Shown piece by piece: positions 56,152 through 64,000 of a DNA stretch of 64,000 nucleotides (the stretch's first letter is position 1; each line of letters begins with the position of its first letter). Source of the DNA: Streptomyces sp. WP-1 (GTDB taxonomy: Bacteria > Actinomycetota > Actinomycetes > Streptomycetales > Streptomycetaceae); assembly GCF_030450125.1 (NCBI RefSeq), contig NZ_CP123923.1, positions 5,642,001-5,706,000 on the forward strand. The letters run 5' to 3'. A program made the translations under genes and the position numbers. The notes beneath the pieces are model-generated. The model made no database searches. It had not been told where the DNA came from and saw only the letters and a list, made by a program, of their open reading frames with translations.

Positions 56152-57111
56152 GTGGACACCGAGGCGTCCCGTCAACGAGCGGAGCACCGAACCGAGTTGG
56201 GCGCGGCTCTCGAAGAGCTGCACCGGGCAGCGGGCTGGCCGAGCATGCGCAAGGTGAGCACGCTTCTCAAGGACCGGGACGACCTACCGGGCGTCGTCAG
56301 CCACGAAGGTGTCCGCACCACCCTCAAGGGACTGCGCGTCCCCCGCTGGGAGACCGTTCAGTCGATCGTCACGGTGCTGGCGGAGCTGTGCGACCCGCCC
56401 CGGGACCCTCGGGCGGAGGTGGCCAGGCTCCTCCCGCTCTGGCGCGCGACCCGTGAAGGGGAGGCGGGGACGCTCAGGTCGGCACGGGAGATCGAGCTGG
56501 GCGGCTTGGGCGGCGAGGATGGTGCGTGGGCCGCCGAACAGGTCGCCGGGATGCTGATCAACCCGTTCAACGCCATCGAGATCCATCCCGCGCTCGCGGT
56601 GCCGCACGATCCGGTGGTGACCGAGGACGAGTGGGTCAGGATGGGGGTGCGCATGATCGAGCAGCACGGCGCGGAGTTCGCCCTGCGCCTCCTGCTGCAC
56701 ACGCTCAAGGGCGACTACGTGGGAGTCGAGAGCGGATCGCCCTTCGGCTACCGCGATCCGGAGTCCGAGGCGATGGAGGCTCGGGCGGCCTTCCAGTACT
56801 GCTGCGCGCAGATCCGTCGGCGGCTGGGCACCGAGCCCAATATCCTCCAGAAATCGATCCTGGCGATGCGGGCCGACACGACGATGGACCGGGACGACAG
56901 GGCGGAGATGCTGGAGAACGAGGCGGACCCGGCCCTGATACGGGAGGTCATGACGGTCACCCCCGAGACATGGGACGACGTGTCGGAACAGGCGCATCAC
57001 ATGGTCTTCGGGTACCTCGTCAAGGAGGTGACGGCCGTCGGCCGCCCCGGTCTGCCGCCCGCCAAGCGCTTCCGGATCACCTGGCGGGTGCCGGAGCCGT
57101 CGGATCGGTGA
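56152..57111 (+). CDS. XRE-like regulator of unknown role
   Basis: A 319-residue protein from GTG 56152 (AAGGCAGG upstream); an upstream TTG at 56119 would add 11 residues. An N-terminal segment LGAALEELHRAAGWPSMRKVSTLL then SHEGVRTTLKGLRVPRWETVQSIV (in parts) reads as a HTH with a following helix typical of Streptomyces regulators that precede a conserved ATP-binding or sensor region. The rest (PFNAIEIHPALAVPHD, DPVVTEDEWVRMGVRMIEQHG) is helical and unnamed. It is divergent from the Cys-rich gene at 54559 and probably regulates that pair. Confidence 0.55.
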   Translation: MDTEASRQRAEHRTELGAALEELHRAAGWPSMRKVSTLLKDRDDLPGVVSHEGVRTTLKGLRVPRWETVQSIVTVLAELCDPPRDPRAEVARLLPLWRATREGEAGTLRSAREIELGGLGGEDGAWAAEQVAGMLINPFNAIEIHPALAVPHDPVVTEDEWVRMGVRMIEQHGAEFALRLLLHTLKGDYVGVESGSPFGYRDPESEAMEARAAFQYCCAQIRRRLGTEPNILQKSILAMRADTTMDRDDRAEMLENEADPALIREVMTVTPETWDDVSEQAHHMVFGYLVKEVTAVGRPGLPPAKRFRITWRVPEPSDR

Positions 57112-57530
57112 GCGGAGACCGCCGGGCGGTGCGGTGATCCGAAGGAAGGCCGCACCCTGAGCGCTCCGGATCCCAGTGGCATCCGTACCGCGGGCGCGAC
57201 ACAATCGCCCGGAACCCCGGCCTCGCCCCGACGTCCTCCTCGTCCCCCGCCGCCCCCTCACCGGGGCGCCGCTCGACAGCGGGATCTGGGCCTACCTTGC
57301 CGCCTCGGCCGAGATTTCCGCCGCCGCCCGCGACCGGAGTCCTCCCGGAGGGCGTCCAGCGCGCGACTACCCCCTGCCCCGCCGCGCCCCTGGCTGCGCG
57401 GATACCCGGACACGTACCGTCAGGCCGCCCCGCTCGCGCCGACGAGCTGATCAGAACCCGCGGAGCCAGTCGCCGGGCATTCCGGGGCGTCATTCCCAGG
57501 GACGACGGAGCCGCACACCCCTACGCCGAA
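57112..57530. other. intergenic stretch with no clear gene
   Basis: I see no gene or ribosome-binding site in this 419-nt stretch. Several open frames exist only because of the high GC content. It ends at the glnA terminator. Confidence 0.5.
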
Positions 57531-57575
57531 CACGGCCGGGGCCGCCTCCCCGTGGAGGAGGCGGCCCCGGCCGTG
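57531..57575 (-). terminator. glnA terminator, 19-bp perfect stem
   Basis: CACGGCCGGGGCCGCCTCC (57531-57549) is the exact complement of 57557-57575, with a 7-nt loop. It lies 34 nt past the glnA stop on the minus strand and stops convergent transcription as well. Confidence 0.85.
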
Positions 57576-57608
57576 TATGAGGTCACGCGGGTCCGCGTGA
57601 CGGGCCGG

Positions 57609-59018
57609 TCACACGTCGAAGTACAGCTCGAACTCGTGCGGGTGCGGGCGCAGCTGGAGGGGGGCGATTTCCTGGGTGCGCTTGAGGTCGATCCAGGTTT
57701 CGATCAGGTCGGACGTGAAGACGTCGCCCTGGAGGAGGAACTCGTGGTCGGACTCCAGGCGGTCGAGGACGGCGCCGAGGGAGGTCGGGACCTGGGCGAC
57801 GCCCGCGTGCTCCTCGGGGGCCAGCTCGTAGAGGTCCTTGTCGATCGGCTCGGCCGGCTCGATCTTGTTCTTGATGCCGTCCAGGCCCGCGAGGAGCAGG
57901 GCCGAGAAGGCGAGGTACGGGTTGCCGGAGGAGTCGGGCGCGCGGAACTCGACGCGCTTGGCCTTCGGGTTGGAGCCGGTGATCGGGATACGCATCGCGG
58001 CGGAGCGGTTGCGCTGCGAGTACACCAGGTTGATCGGCGCCTCGAAGCCCGGCACCAGGCGGTGGTACGAGTTCACCGTCGGGTTGGTGAAGGCCAGCAG
58101 CGACGGGGCGTGCTTGAGGATGCCGCCGATGTAGTAGCGGGCGGTGTCGGACAGGCCCGCGTACCCGGCCTCGTCGTAGAACAGCGGGTCGCCGTTGCTC
58201 CACAGCGACTGGTGGACGTGCATGCCCGAGCCGTTGTCGCCGAAGATCGGCTTCGGCATGAAGGTCGCGGTCTTGCCGTTGCGCCAGGCCACGTTCTTCA
58301 CGATGTACTTGAAGAGCTGGAGGTCGTCGGCGGCGGCGAGCAGCGTGTTGAACTTGTAGTTGATCTCCGCCTGGCCGGCCGTGCCCACCTCGTGGTGCTG
58401 GCGCTCCACCTTCAGGCCGGACCTCTCCAGCTCCAGGGAGATCTCGGCGCGCAGGTCGGCGAAGTGGTCCACCGGCGCGACCGGGAAGTAGCCGCCCTTG
58501 TAGCGGACCTTGTAGCCGCGGTTGTCGTCCACCGCACCGGTGTTCCAGGCGCCCGCCTCGGAGTCGATGTGGTAGAAGGACTCGTTCGCGCTGGTCTGGA
58601 AGCGCACCGAGTCGAAGACGTAGAACTCGGCCTCGGGACCGAAGAACGCGGTGTCCGCGATGCCGGTCGAGGCGAGGTACGCCTCCGCCTTGCGGGCCAC
58701 GTTGCGCGGGTCACGGGAGTACTGCTCGCCCGTGATCGGGTCGTGGATGAAGAAGTTGATGTTGACCGTCTTGTCCCGGCGGAACGGGTCGACACGGGCC
58801 GTGGACAGATCGGCGCGCAGCGCCATGTCGGACTCGTGGATGGCCTGGAATCCGCGGATCGACGATCCGTCGAAGGCCAGCTCCTCGTCCGGGTCGAACG
58901 CCTCGGCGGGCACGGTGAAGTGCTGCATGATGCCCGGCAGGTCGCAGAACCGGACGTCGATGAACTTGACGTCCTCGTCCGCGATGAACTTCTTGGCCTC
59001 GTCGGCGTTCTGGAACAT
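57609..59018 (-). CDS. glnA: GlnA, type-I glutamine synthetase
   Basis: A 469-residue enzyme from ATG 59018 with AGGAGGAGC upstream. Landmarks of dodecameric GSI are all present: [19 protein letters not shown] (in parts), [41 protein letters not shown] (in parts), [20 protein letters not shown] (in parts), and NRSAAMRIP. The target of GlnE, Tyr397 in [10 protein letters not shown], is intact. It assimilates ammonia into glutamine. A GlnR-type four-box site lies 98-135 nt upstream. It is monocistronic, divergent from the RDD gene and closed by a strong terminator. Confidence 0.97.
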   Translation of the reverse strand: MFQNADEAKKFIADEDVKFIDVRFCDLPGIMQHFTVPAEAFDPDEELAFDGSSIRGFQAIHESDMALRADLSTARVDPFRRDKTVNINFFIHDPITGEQYSRDPRNVARKAEAYLASTGIADTAFFGPEAEFYVFDSVRFQTSANESFYHIDSEAGAWNTGAVDDNRGYKVRYKGGYFPVAPVDHFADLRAEISLELERSGLKVERQHHEVGTAGQAEINYKFNTLLAAADDLQLFKYIVKNVAWRNGKTATFMPKPIFGDNGSGMHVHQSLWSNGDPLFYDEAGYAGLSDTARYYIGGILKHAPSLLAFTNPTVNSYHRLVPGFEAPINLVYSQRNRSAAMRIPITGSNPKAKRVEFRAPDSSGNPYLAFSALLLAGLDGIKNKIEPAEPIDKDLYELAPEEHAGVAQVPTSLGAVLDRLESDHEFLLQGDVFTSDLIETWIDLKRTQEIAPLQLRPHPHEFELYFDV

Positions 59019-59115
59019 CCAGCTCCTCCTACTCCCGACCGTCCGCGCCGGGGTGGTAGATCGTTCGTGCGGCCAGTGCGGTGGCACACGCTCGTCACGA
59101 CCCTAGGGACGGGTG

Positions 59116-59153
59116 ATTTCTCCGGCGTGACCCGATTGTTTCGCAGAAGTTAA
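59116..59153 (-). promoter_or_regulatory. GlnR box upstream of glnA
   Basis: On the minus strand TTAAC (59149-59153), GAAAC (59138-59142), GTCAC (59127-59131) and GAAAT (59116-59120) are each separated by exactly 6 nt. This matches the GTnAC-n6-GAAAC-n6-GTnAC-n6-GAAAC layout of Streptomyces GlnR sites with only end-base differences. It supports nitrogen control of glnA. Confidence 0.85.
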
Positions 59154-59228
59154 CCGGGCCCTCCTCAACCGTAGCCCCGGGACACCCCGGCGTCCCCCGG
59201 TCATATGGGGACGCAGTACCGTGGTCGG

Positions 59229-59696
59229 GTGGACAACAGGCAGGCAATCGGATCGTGGCTCTCCGGCCCCCGCGCGGCCATGGAAGACGCCGGCGCGGAC
59301 TTCGGTTACCGGGGTGAACAGCTGGGTCTTCCCGAGGAGGGCCCCAATTCCCTGGCCCGGCCGGGCAGGCGGCTCGGGGCCATCGCGGTCGACTGGGCGC
59401 TGTGCCTGCTGATCGCATACAGCTTGATCACGCATGGCTACGACCAGGGCACCGGCAACTGGGCGCTCGGCGTCTTCCTCGTGATGAGCGCCCTGCTGGT
59501 CGGCACCATCGGCTTCACCCCGGGCAAGCGCCTGTTCGGCATCCGGGTCGTGGCCCTGGAGACCGGCACGGTCAACCCGCTGCGCGCCCTGGTGCGCACC
59601 GTGCTGCTGTGCCTCGCCATCCCGGCCCTGGTCTGGGACCGCGACGGCCGCGGCCTGCACGACCGGCTGGCCAAGACGGTCGAGGTCCGGGTCTGA
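59229..59696 (+). CDS. RDD-family membrane protein
   Basis: A 155-residue protein from GTG 59229 (VDNRQAIGSWLSG); no strong ribosome-binding site, so it may be leaderless. A cytoplasmic N-terminus of about 45 residues leads to an RDD-type domain (RPGRRLGAIAVDWALCLLIAYSL in parts, GFTPGKRLFGIRVVALETG) with three membrane helices and the closing LHDRLAKTVEVRV. RDD proteins are often small transporters or regulators; a specific role is not known. It is divergent from glnA. A 20-bp hairpin follows. Confidence 0.88.
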   Translation: MDNRQAIGSWLSGPRAAMEDAGADFGYRGEQLGLPEEGPNSLARPGRRLGAIAVDWALCLLIAYSLITHGYDQGTGNWALGVFLVMSALLVGTIGFTPGKRLFGIRVVALETGTVNPLRALVRTVLLCLAIPALVWDRDGRGLHDRLAKTVEVRV

Positions 59697-59726
59697 GCCC
59701 CGGTACGACCGGGGGGCGAGCGGTAC

Positions 59727-59767
59727 GACGAGGGGGCGCCCGGTGTCACACCGGGCGCCCCCTCGTC
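59727..59767. terminator. 20-bp bidirectional terminator
   Basis: GACGAGGGGGCGCCCGGTGT (59727-59746) is the exact complement of 59748-59767; only one base lies at the apex. It separates the convergent RDD and DUF4191 genes. Confidence 0.85.
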
Positions 59768-59798
59768 GTCGTGATCGCGCCGTACGCGCGTCGCGGGC

Positions 59799-60500
59799 CT
59801 AGCGGCCGCTCTTGCCGCCCTTCGGCATCCGCATGCCCTTGGGCATCGGACCCTTCGGCACCGGCATGTTGCTCATCAGGTCGCCGAGCGCGCGCAGCCG
59901 GTCGTTGGTGGCGGTCACCTGGGGGCCGGTCAGCACCCGCGGGAACTTCAGCATGGTGGTCCGCAGCTTCTTCAGCTCGACCTGGCCCTCGCCGCTGCCC
60001 ACGATGAGGTCGTGCACCGGCACATCGGCGACGATGCGGTTCATCTTCTTCTTCTCGGCGGCCAGCAGGCTCTTCACCCGGTTCGGGTTGCCCTCGGCGA
60101 CCAGCACGATGCCGGCCTTGCCGACCGCGCGGTGCACCACGTCCTGGCTGCGGTTCATCGCCACCGCCGGAGTGGTGGTCCAGCCCCGGCCGACGTTGTC
60201 CAGCACCGCCGCCGCGGCGCCCGGCTGGCCCTCCATCTGACCGAAGGCGGCACGCTCGGCCCGGCGGCCGAACACGACCGCCGCCCCCAGCAGGCCGACC
60301 AGCAGGCCGAAGATGCCCAGGTACACCGGGTGGCCCAGCAAGAAGCCGATCACGAGGAACACCGCGAGCGTGCCGAGGCCGACCGCCGCGAGCACAAGGC
60401 CGATCTTGGTGTCGACCTTGCGGGTCATCTTGTATGTGAGGGCGATCTGCTTCAGTCGCCCGGCATTCGCGGCGTCCGCCGCGGTTTCCTTCCTCGCCAT
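59799..60500 (-). CDS. DUF4191 membrane protein
   Basis: A 233-residue protein of the conserved actinobacterial DUF4191 family. A basic N-terminus (residues 1-31) precedes two membrane helices (GLVLAAVGLGTLAVFLVIGFLL, GIFGLLVGLLGAAVVFG), and the rest is cytoplasmic (GQMEGQPGAAAAVLDNVGRGW in parts, VLVAEGNPNRVKSLLAAEKKK). The tail is basic and Met/Pro/Gly-rich (PVPKGPMPKGMRMPKGGKSG). Function unknown. It lies downstream of lipA in the same direction, a conserved neighbourhood in Streptomyces. Confidence 0.88.
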   Translation of the reverse strand: MARKETAADAANAGRLKQIALTYKMTRKVDTKIGLVLAAVGLGTLAVFLVIGFLLGHPVYLGIFGLLVGLLGAAVVFGRRAERAAFGQMEGQPGAAAAVLDNVGRGWTTTPAVAMNRSQDVVHRAVGKAGIVLVAEGNPNRVKSLLAAEKKKMNRIVADVPVHDLIVGSGEGQVELKKLRTTMLKFPRVLTGPQVTATNDRLRALGDLMSNMPVPKGPMPKGMRMPKGGKSGR

Positions 60501-60562
60501 GGCACGAAGTCTACGTGGCCCCGGGAGCGCGGACGACGGCAGTGCCCGCGGGGGCGGCGGGG

Positions 60563-60760
60563 CTACGAGCCGCCCGCGGACCGCTCGTAGAAGCGCTGCG
60601 CCTCCACCCGGTCCTTGGCCCGGCGGCGGTCCTCCAGGACCGAGGTCCAGGCGTTGCGGCGGGCGGTGCGCTGGCCGCCGCTCATCAGCAGCGACTCGAC
60701 GGCGCGGAGGGCGTCGGTGAAGGAGGGGATGGCGGTGGCGCGTACCGGCGGGGCCTGCAT
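60563..60760 (-). CDS. small conserved protein downstream of lipA
   Basis: A 65-residue protein from ATG 60760 (GCAGGGGG about 12 nt upstream). It reads MQAPPVRATAIPSFTDALRA, then VESLLMSGGQRTARRNAWTS and VLEDRRRAKDRVEAQRFYER. The central region is helical and basic. It is conserved in this position in Streptomyces as far as I recall, but no function is known. The 242-nt interval upstream, to the end of lipA, shows no gene. Confidence 0.75.
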   Translation of the reverse strand: MQAPPVRATAIPSFTDALRAVESLLMSGGQRTARRNAWTSVLEDRRRAKDRVEAQRFYERSAGGS

Positions 60761-61002
60761 GGTCGAGATACCCCCTGCGAGCGGGTGGTGTACGAGGCGT
60801 GATTCGAGGGTCACTGATTGGTGTTACCAGGGCGTGTCCGAGCGGTCAAACGCCAATGAAGCCTTGATATGGGACCCACAAACCCTGACGCGGCCCTGAC
60901 GGGCGCCCCCATCAGGGAGGACGGTCAGGACCGCGCCGAACCGGCCGCTACTGGCCGGTAATCACTTGTGCGCGAATTCACACACGGGCGGGGGTACGGG
61001 GC

Positions 61003-61968
61003 TCACACCGCCTGGCCGGCGACATAGCTCCCGCGCTTCTCGATCGCCATCCGGTACAGGCGGCCGGCGCGGTACGACGAGCGCACCAGCGGGCCGGACA
61101 TCACACCGGAGAAGCCGAGCTGCTCGGCCTCCTCCTTCAGCTCCACGAACTCCTGCGGCTTCACCCAGCGCTCGACGGGGTGGTGGCGCACGGAGGGGCG
61201 CAGGTACTGCGTGATGGTGATCAGCTCGCAGCCGGCCTCGTGCAGCTGCCGCAGCGCCTCGCTGACCTCCTCGCGGGTCTCGCCCATGCCGAGGATCAGG
61301 TTGGACTTGGTGACCAGACCGAAGTCGCGGGCGTCCGTGATGACCTTCAGGGACCGCTCGTAGCGGAAGCCGGGGCGGATCCGCTTGAAGATCCGGGGCA
61401 CGGTCTCGACGTTGTGCGCGAAGACCTCGGGGCGGGACTCGAAGACCTCGGCCAGCTGCTCGGGAACCGCGTTGAAGTCCGGGGCGAGCAGTTCGACCTT
61501 CGTACGGCCGTCCGCGCGCTCCGCGGTCTGCTGGTGGATCTGGCGCACGGTCTCGGCGTACAGCCAGGCCCCGCCGTCCGCCAGGTCGTCGCGGGCGACA
61601 CCGGTGATGGTGGCGTAGTTGAGGTCCATCGTGACCACGGACTCGCCCACCCGGCGGGGCTCGTCGCGGTCCAGGGCCTCGGGCTTGCCCGTGTCGATCT
61701 GGCAGAAGTCGCAGCGACGGGTGCACTGGTCGCCGCCGATGAGGAAGGTGGCCTCGCGGTCCTCCCAGCACTCGTAGATGTTCGGGCAGCCGGCTTCCTG
61801 GCAGACCGTGTGCAGGCCCTCGCTCTTCACGAGGTTCTGCATCTTGGTGTACTCGGGGCCCATTTTCGCCCGGGTCTTGATCCACTCGGGCTTGCGCTCG
61901 ATGGGGGTCTGGCTGTTGCGGACCTCCAGGCGCAGCAATTTGCGTCCGTCGGGTGCGACTGCGGACAC
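61003..61968 (-). CDS. lipA: LipA, lipoyl synthase
   Basis: A 321-residue radical-SAM enzyme from GTG 61968 with GAGGGAG upstream. The auxiliary [4Fe-4S] cluster Cys residues lie in [16 protein letters not shown], and the radical-SAM triplet in [13 protein letters not shown]. The C-terminal RSSYRAG supplies the conserved Ser that caps the auxiliary cluster. It inserts two sulphur atoms into octanoyl-protein to give the lipoyl cofactor of pyruvate and 2-oxoglutarate dehydrogenases. It lies 117 nt after lipB on the same strand. Confidence 0.97.
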   Translation of the reverse strand: MSAVAPDGRKLLRLEVRNSQTPIERKPEWIKTRAKMGPEYTKMQNLVKSEGLHTVCQEAGCPNIYECWEDREATFLIGGDQCTRRCDFCQIDTGKPEALDRDEPRRVGESVVTMDLNYATITGVARDDLADGGAWLYAETVRQIHQQTAERADGRTKVELLAPDFNAVPEQLAEVFESRPEVFAHNVETVPRIFKRIRPGFRYERSLKVITDARDFGLVTKSNLILGMGETREEVSEALRQLHEAGCELITITQYLRPSVRHHPVERWVKPQEFVELKEEAEQLGFSGVMSGPLVRSSYRAGRLYRMAIEKRGSYVAGQAV

Positions 61969-62084
61969 GACCGGCTCCCTCAGCTTTGATTCTTCGGCGT
62001 CCCCCAGGGTACGCCCGTGTTCTGTACGCCCTGGCGCCGAGACCAACCCCATGACCGCAGGGCGCATTCCCGTCCGGGGGATTC

Positions 62085-62882
62085 TCAGGCCGACGCCTTC
62101 TCGACCGGCCGGGGCCGCGGGTCGGCGTTCTCCAAAACCTCCCGGAGATGCTTCTCGGCCACCGGTACGACCTCCTCCACCGTGACGTCCCGGCCCAGCT
62201 CGCTCGCCAGGGAGGCCACGCCCGCGTCGCGGATGCCGCAGGGGATGATCCGGTCGAACCACTTCATGTCGGGGCAGACGTTGAACGAGAAGCCGTGCAT
62301 GGTGACGCCCTTGGCGACCCGGATGCCGATCTGGGCGATCTTGCGGTCCTCGCGGCGCTGGCCGGCGTTCGAGGGGGCGTACTCGGGGCCGTCGAGCCGC
62401 GGGTCGAACTCCTCGTCGGCCAGCCGGGGGTCGAAGTCGAGGGAGAGGCCGCCGATCGCGGGCCGCTGCTCGACGGGGTCGCCCAGCACCCACACGCCGC
62501 TGCGCCCCTCGACGCGGGTGGTCTCCAGGCCGAACTCCGCGCAGGTGCGGATCAGGGCCTCTTCGAGGCGTCGTACGTGCGCCACCACGTCCACCGGGCG
62601 GGGGAGCTTCTGGATCGGGTAGCCGACCAGCTGGCCCGGGCCGTGCCAGGTGATCTTGCCGCCGCGGTCCACATCGATCACCGGGGTGCCGTCCAGCGGG
62701 CGCTCGCTGTCCTCCGTGCGCCGGCCCGCCGTGTAGACCGGGGGGTGCTCCAGGAGCAGCAGGGTGTCCGGGATCTCGTCGGCGAACCGGGCGGCGTGCA
62801 CCCGGCGCTGCTCGTCCCATGCCTCCTGGTAGTCGACGGCCTCCGCGCCGAACCCCATACGGACGAACCGCAATTCACTCAC
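62085..62882 (-). CDS. lipB: LipB, octanoyltransferase
   Basis: A 265-residue enzyme; GTG 62882 gives the start [21 protein letters not shown] (in parts), with AGGGAGG about 11 nt upstream. Signature segments [41 protein letters not shown] and [10 protein letters not shown], with the active-site Cys in IIPCGI and Lys in KIAQIG, are present. It transfers octanoyl from acyl-carrier protein to the E2/H-protein lysine, supplying the substrate of LipA. It should form an operon with lipA. Confidence 0.96.
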   Translation of the reverse strand: MSELRFVRMGFGAEAVDYQEAWDEQRRVHAARFADEIPDTLLLLEHPPVYTAGRRTEDSERPLDGTPVIDVDRGGKITWHGPGQLVGYPIQKLPRPVDVVAHVRRLEEALIRTCAEFGLETTRVEGRSGVWVLGDPVEQRPAIGGLSLDFDPRLADEEFDPRLDGPEYAPSNAGQRREDRKIAQIGIRVAKGVTMHGFSFNVCPDMKWFDRIIPCGIRDAGVASLASELGRDVTVEEVVPVAEKHLREVLENADPRPRPVEKASA

Positions 62883-63114
62883 GGCAAGCGCCTCCCTAGC
62901 GATGTCAGGCACGTAACGCGCCCACGCCACTGTACGTCCGTCCGCGCGCCGTCAGCCCTGCGGGCAATCCTCACACGATCGGATGAATGAAAGCTGAAGT
63001 ATCCGACCGGGTGCTCACTCTCCGCTACATTCGCGCCGTTCATGAGGCCAAAAGGGCTGCTCACAGGCAATCCCGGCACGTCACGACGCCCGGAGGCAGG
63101 AGACCGCACCACCC

Positions 63115-64000
63115 ATGACGGACCGACCCGCGCAGCGCACCCCCAACCGCCAGCTCGCCGCGCTCATCGCAGAGGCGGGGTTCTCCAACGCGGGTCTGGC
63201 CCGGCGCGTCGACCAGCTCGGCCTGGAACACGGGCTGGACCTCAGATACGACAAGACCTCCGTCACCCGCTGGCTGCGCGGCCAGCAGCCGAGAGGTACG
63301 ACGCCCGCGCTGATCGCCGAGGTGTTCACCCGCCGGCTCGGGCGCCGGCTCTCCGCCCAGGATCTCGGCCTGGACGCGTGTGCGCCGGTGTACGCCGGGC
63401 TGGAGTTCGCGGCCACCCCGGAGGAGGCCGTGGACATCGTCAGCGGGCTGTGGCGCAAGGACTCCGGCAGCCACGCCGAGCTGCGCAAGATCGCGTTCAC
63501 CCCGGCGGGGCTCGTCGTGCCCAGCCGGGACTGGCTGATCGGCAAGCCCGACGACCGGGTGGCCCGGGAGCCGGCGCCCCGGGTGCCCGCGCAGGGGCGT
63601 CCGGGCGTGCTGCGGACACCGGTCGGGCGGCCCCGCCCGCGCGGACCCCTGGAGCGGATCCCCGGGCACCGGGTCGGCGCGGGCGACATCGCCGCGCTGC
63701 GCTCGGTGGGCGAGCTGTTCCGCACCCTGGACGACCGGTTCGGCGGCGGGCACGCGCGGCAGGCGCTGGTGCGGTACCTGGAGCACGAGTGCGAGCCGAT
63801 GCTGCGCGGCAGCTACGACGAGCCCACCGGGCGCCGGCTGTTCTCGGCGGCCGCGGACCTGACCCGGCTCGCGGGCTGGACGTCGTACGACATCGCCGCG
63901 CACGGGCTGGCCCAGCGGTACTTCGTGCAGGCGCTGCGGCTCGCGCAGGCGGCGGGGGACCGGCCGTACGGCTCCTTCGTGCTGGTCACGATGAGCAGGC
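63115..64000 (+). CDS. large regulatory protein, 5' part
   Basis: At least 295 codons from ATG 63115 (CGGAGGCAGGAG upstream); the 3' end is outside the window. The N-terminus is HTH-like: QLAALIAEAGFSNAGLARRVDQLGLEHG (in parts), then KTSVTRWLRGQQPRGTTPALIAEVF. A Pro/Arg-rich linker (about 140-180) and a helical region follow (SVGELFRTLDDRFGGGHARQALVRYLEHECEPML in parts, AADLTRLAGWTSYDIAAHGLAQRYF), like the C-terminal TPR-type part of Streptomyces regulators that affect development and antibiotic production. It is divergent from lipB. Domain assignment is from pattern only. Confidence 0.75.
   Translation, partial: MTDRPAQRTPNRQLAALIAEAGFSNAGLARRVDQLGLEHGLDLRYDKTSVTRWLRGQQPRGTTPALIAEVFTRRLGRRLSAQDLGLDACAPVYAGLEFAATPEEAVDIVSGLWRKDSGSHAELRKIAFTPAGLVVPSRDWLIGKPDDRVAREPAPRVPAQGRPGVLRTPVGRPRPRGPLERIPGHRVGAGDIAALRSVGELFRTLDDRFGGGHARQALVRYLEHECEPMLRGSYDEPTGRRLFSAAADLTRLAGWTSYDIAAHGLAQRYFVQALRLAQAAGDRPYGSFVLVTMSR

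Overview
The window is high-GC chromosomal DNA with frequent GTG starts, twin-arginine or Sec signal peptides and Ala-rich proteins. Gene content (GlnE, GlnII, GlnA, a GlnA2-type enzyme, malR-malEFG-aglA, NsrR/Hmp, PspAB/HtpX, LipA/LipB) points to Streptomyces. The backbone looks like a core-chromosome segment read in the direction glnA2 -> glnE -> mal operon -> glnII -> glnA -> lipA/lipB -> regulator, which I believe is the conserved order in this genus. The GlnR-type boxes at glnA and glnII fit nitrogen control by GlnR and by GlnE adenylylation (Tyr397 of GlnA is present).

Region 1 (1-15 kb) is mostly accessory. It holds the end of a DUF5753 regulator, a frameshifted HicA-like small gene beside an HTH-like partner, several secreted proteins, a trypsin-fold/FG-GAP protein whose catalytic His and Ser are replaced, and a 1341-residue exported polymorphic toxin (ALF repeats, Ala-rich helices, Hint domain, unrecognised C-terminal toxin) with a likely immunity gene 4 nt downstream. 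It continues with cutA, a degenerate epoxide hydrolase pseudogene, a sedolisin protease and a DUF3105/DUF305 pair. Region 2 (15-25 kb) holds divergent nsrR and hmp, each with an NsrR-like inverted repeat, then glnA2, a stand-alone receiver protein, a DUF72 protein, a mosaic of GC-rich repeats, glnE and a PAP2 membrane phosphatase.

Region 3 (24.8-38.5 kb) is a maltodextrin/starch unit: MalR, the MalEFG importer, an intracellular alpha-glucosidase, a secreted alpha-amylase and a secreted two-catalytic-domain amylase-pullulanase. CTTGCA/TGCAAG half-sites lie ahead of malE, the amylase and the pullulanase. Extracellular enzymes would cut starch, MalEFG import maltodextrins and AglA release glucose. 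Region 4 (38.5-49.5 kb) holds a TetR regulator, a di-iron-like protein with a flavin/2Fe-2S reductase, a large unknown protein, a two-component system, an epimerase, a receiver-less winged-helix regulator and glnII.

Region 5 (49.5-57.1 kb) holds an exported CDP-diacylglycerol pyrophosphatase-like protein, an octamer tandem repeat, an ArsC-like protein, pspAB, htpX and accessory genes of unknown role (54.0-57.1 kb). Region 6 (57.6-64 kb) is core: glnA, RDD and DUF4191 membrane proteins, a small conserved protein, lipA, lipB and the start of a large regulator cut by the window end. I saw no tRNA, rRNA, CRISPR array or intact insertion sequence. Starts were chosen by eye from ribosome-binding sites and signal peptides.
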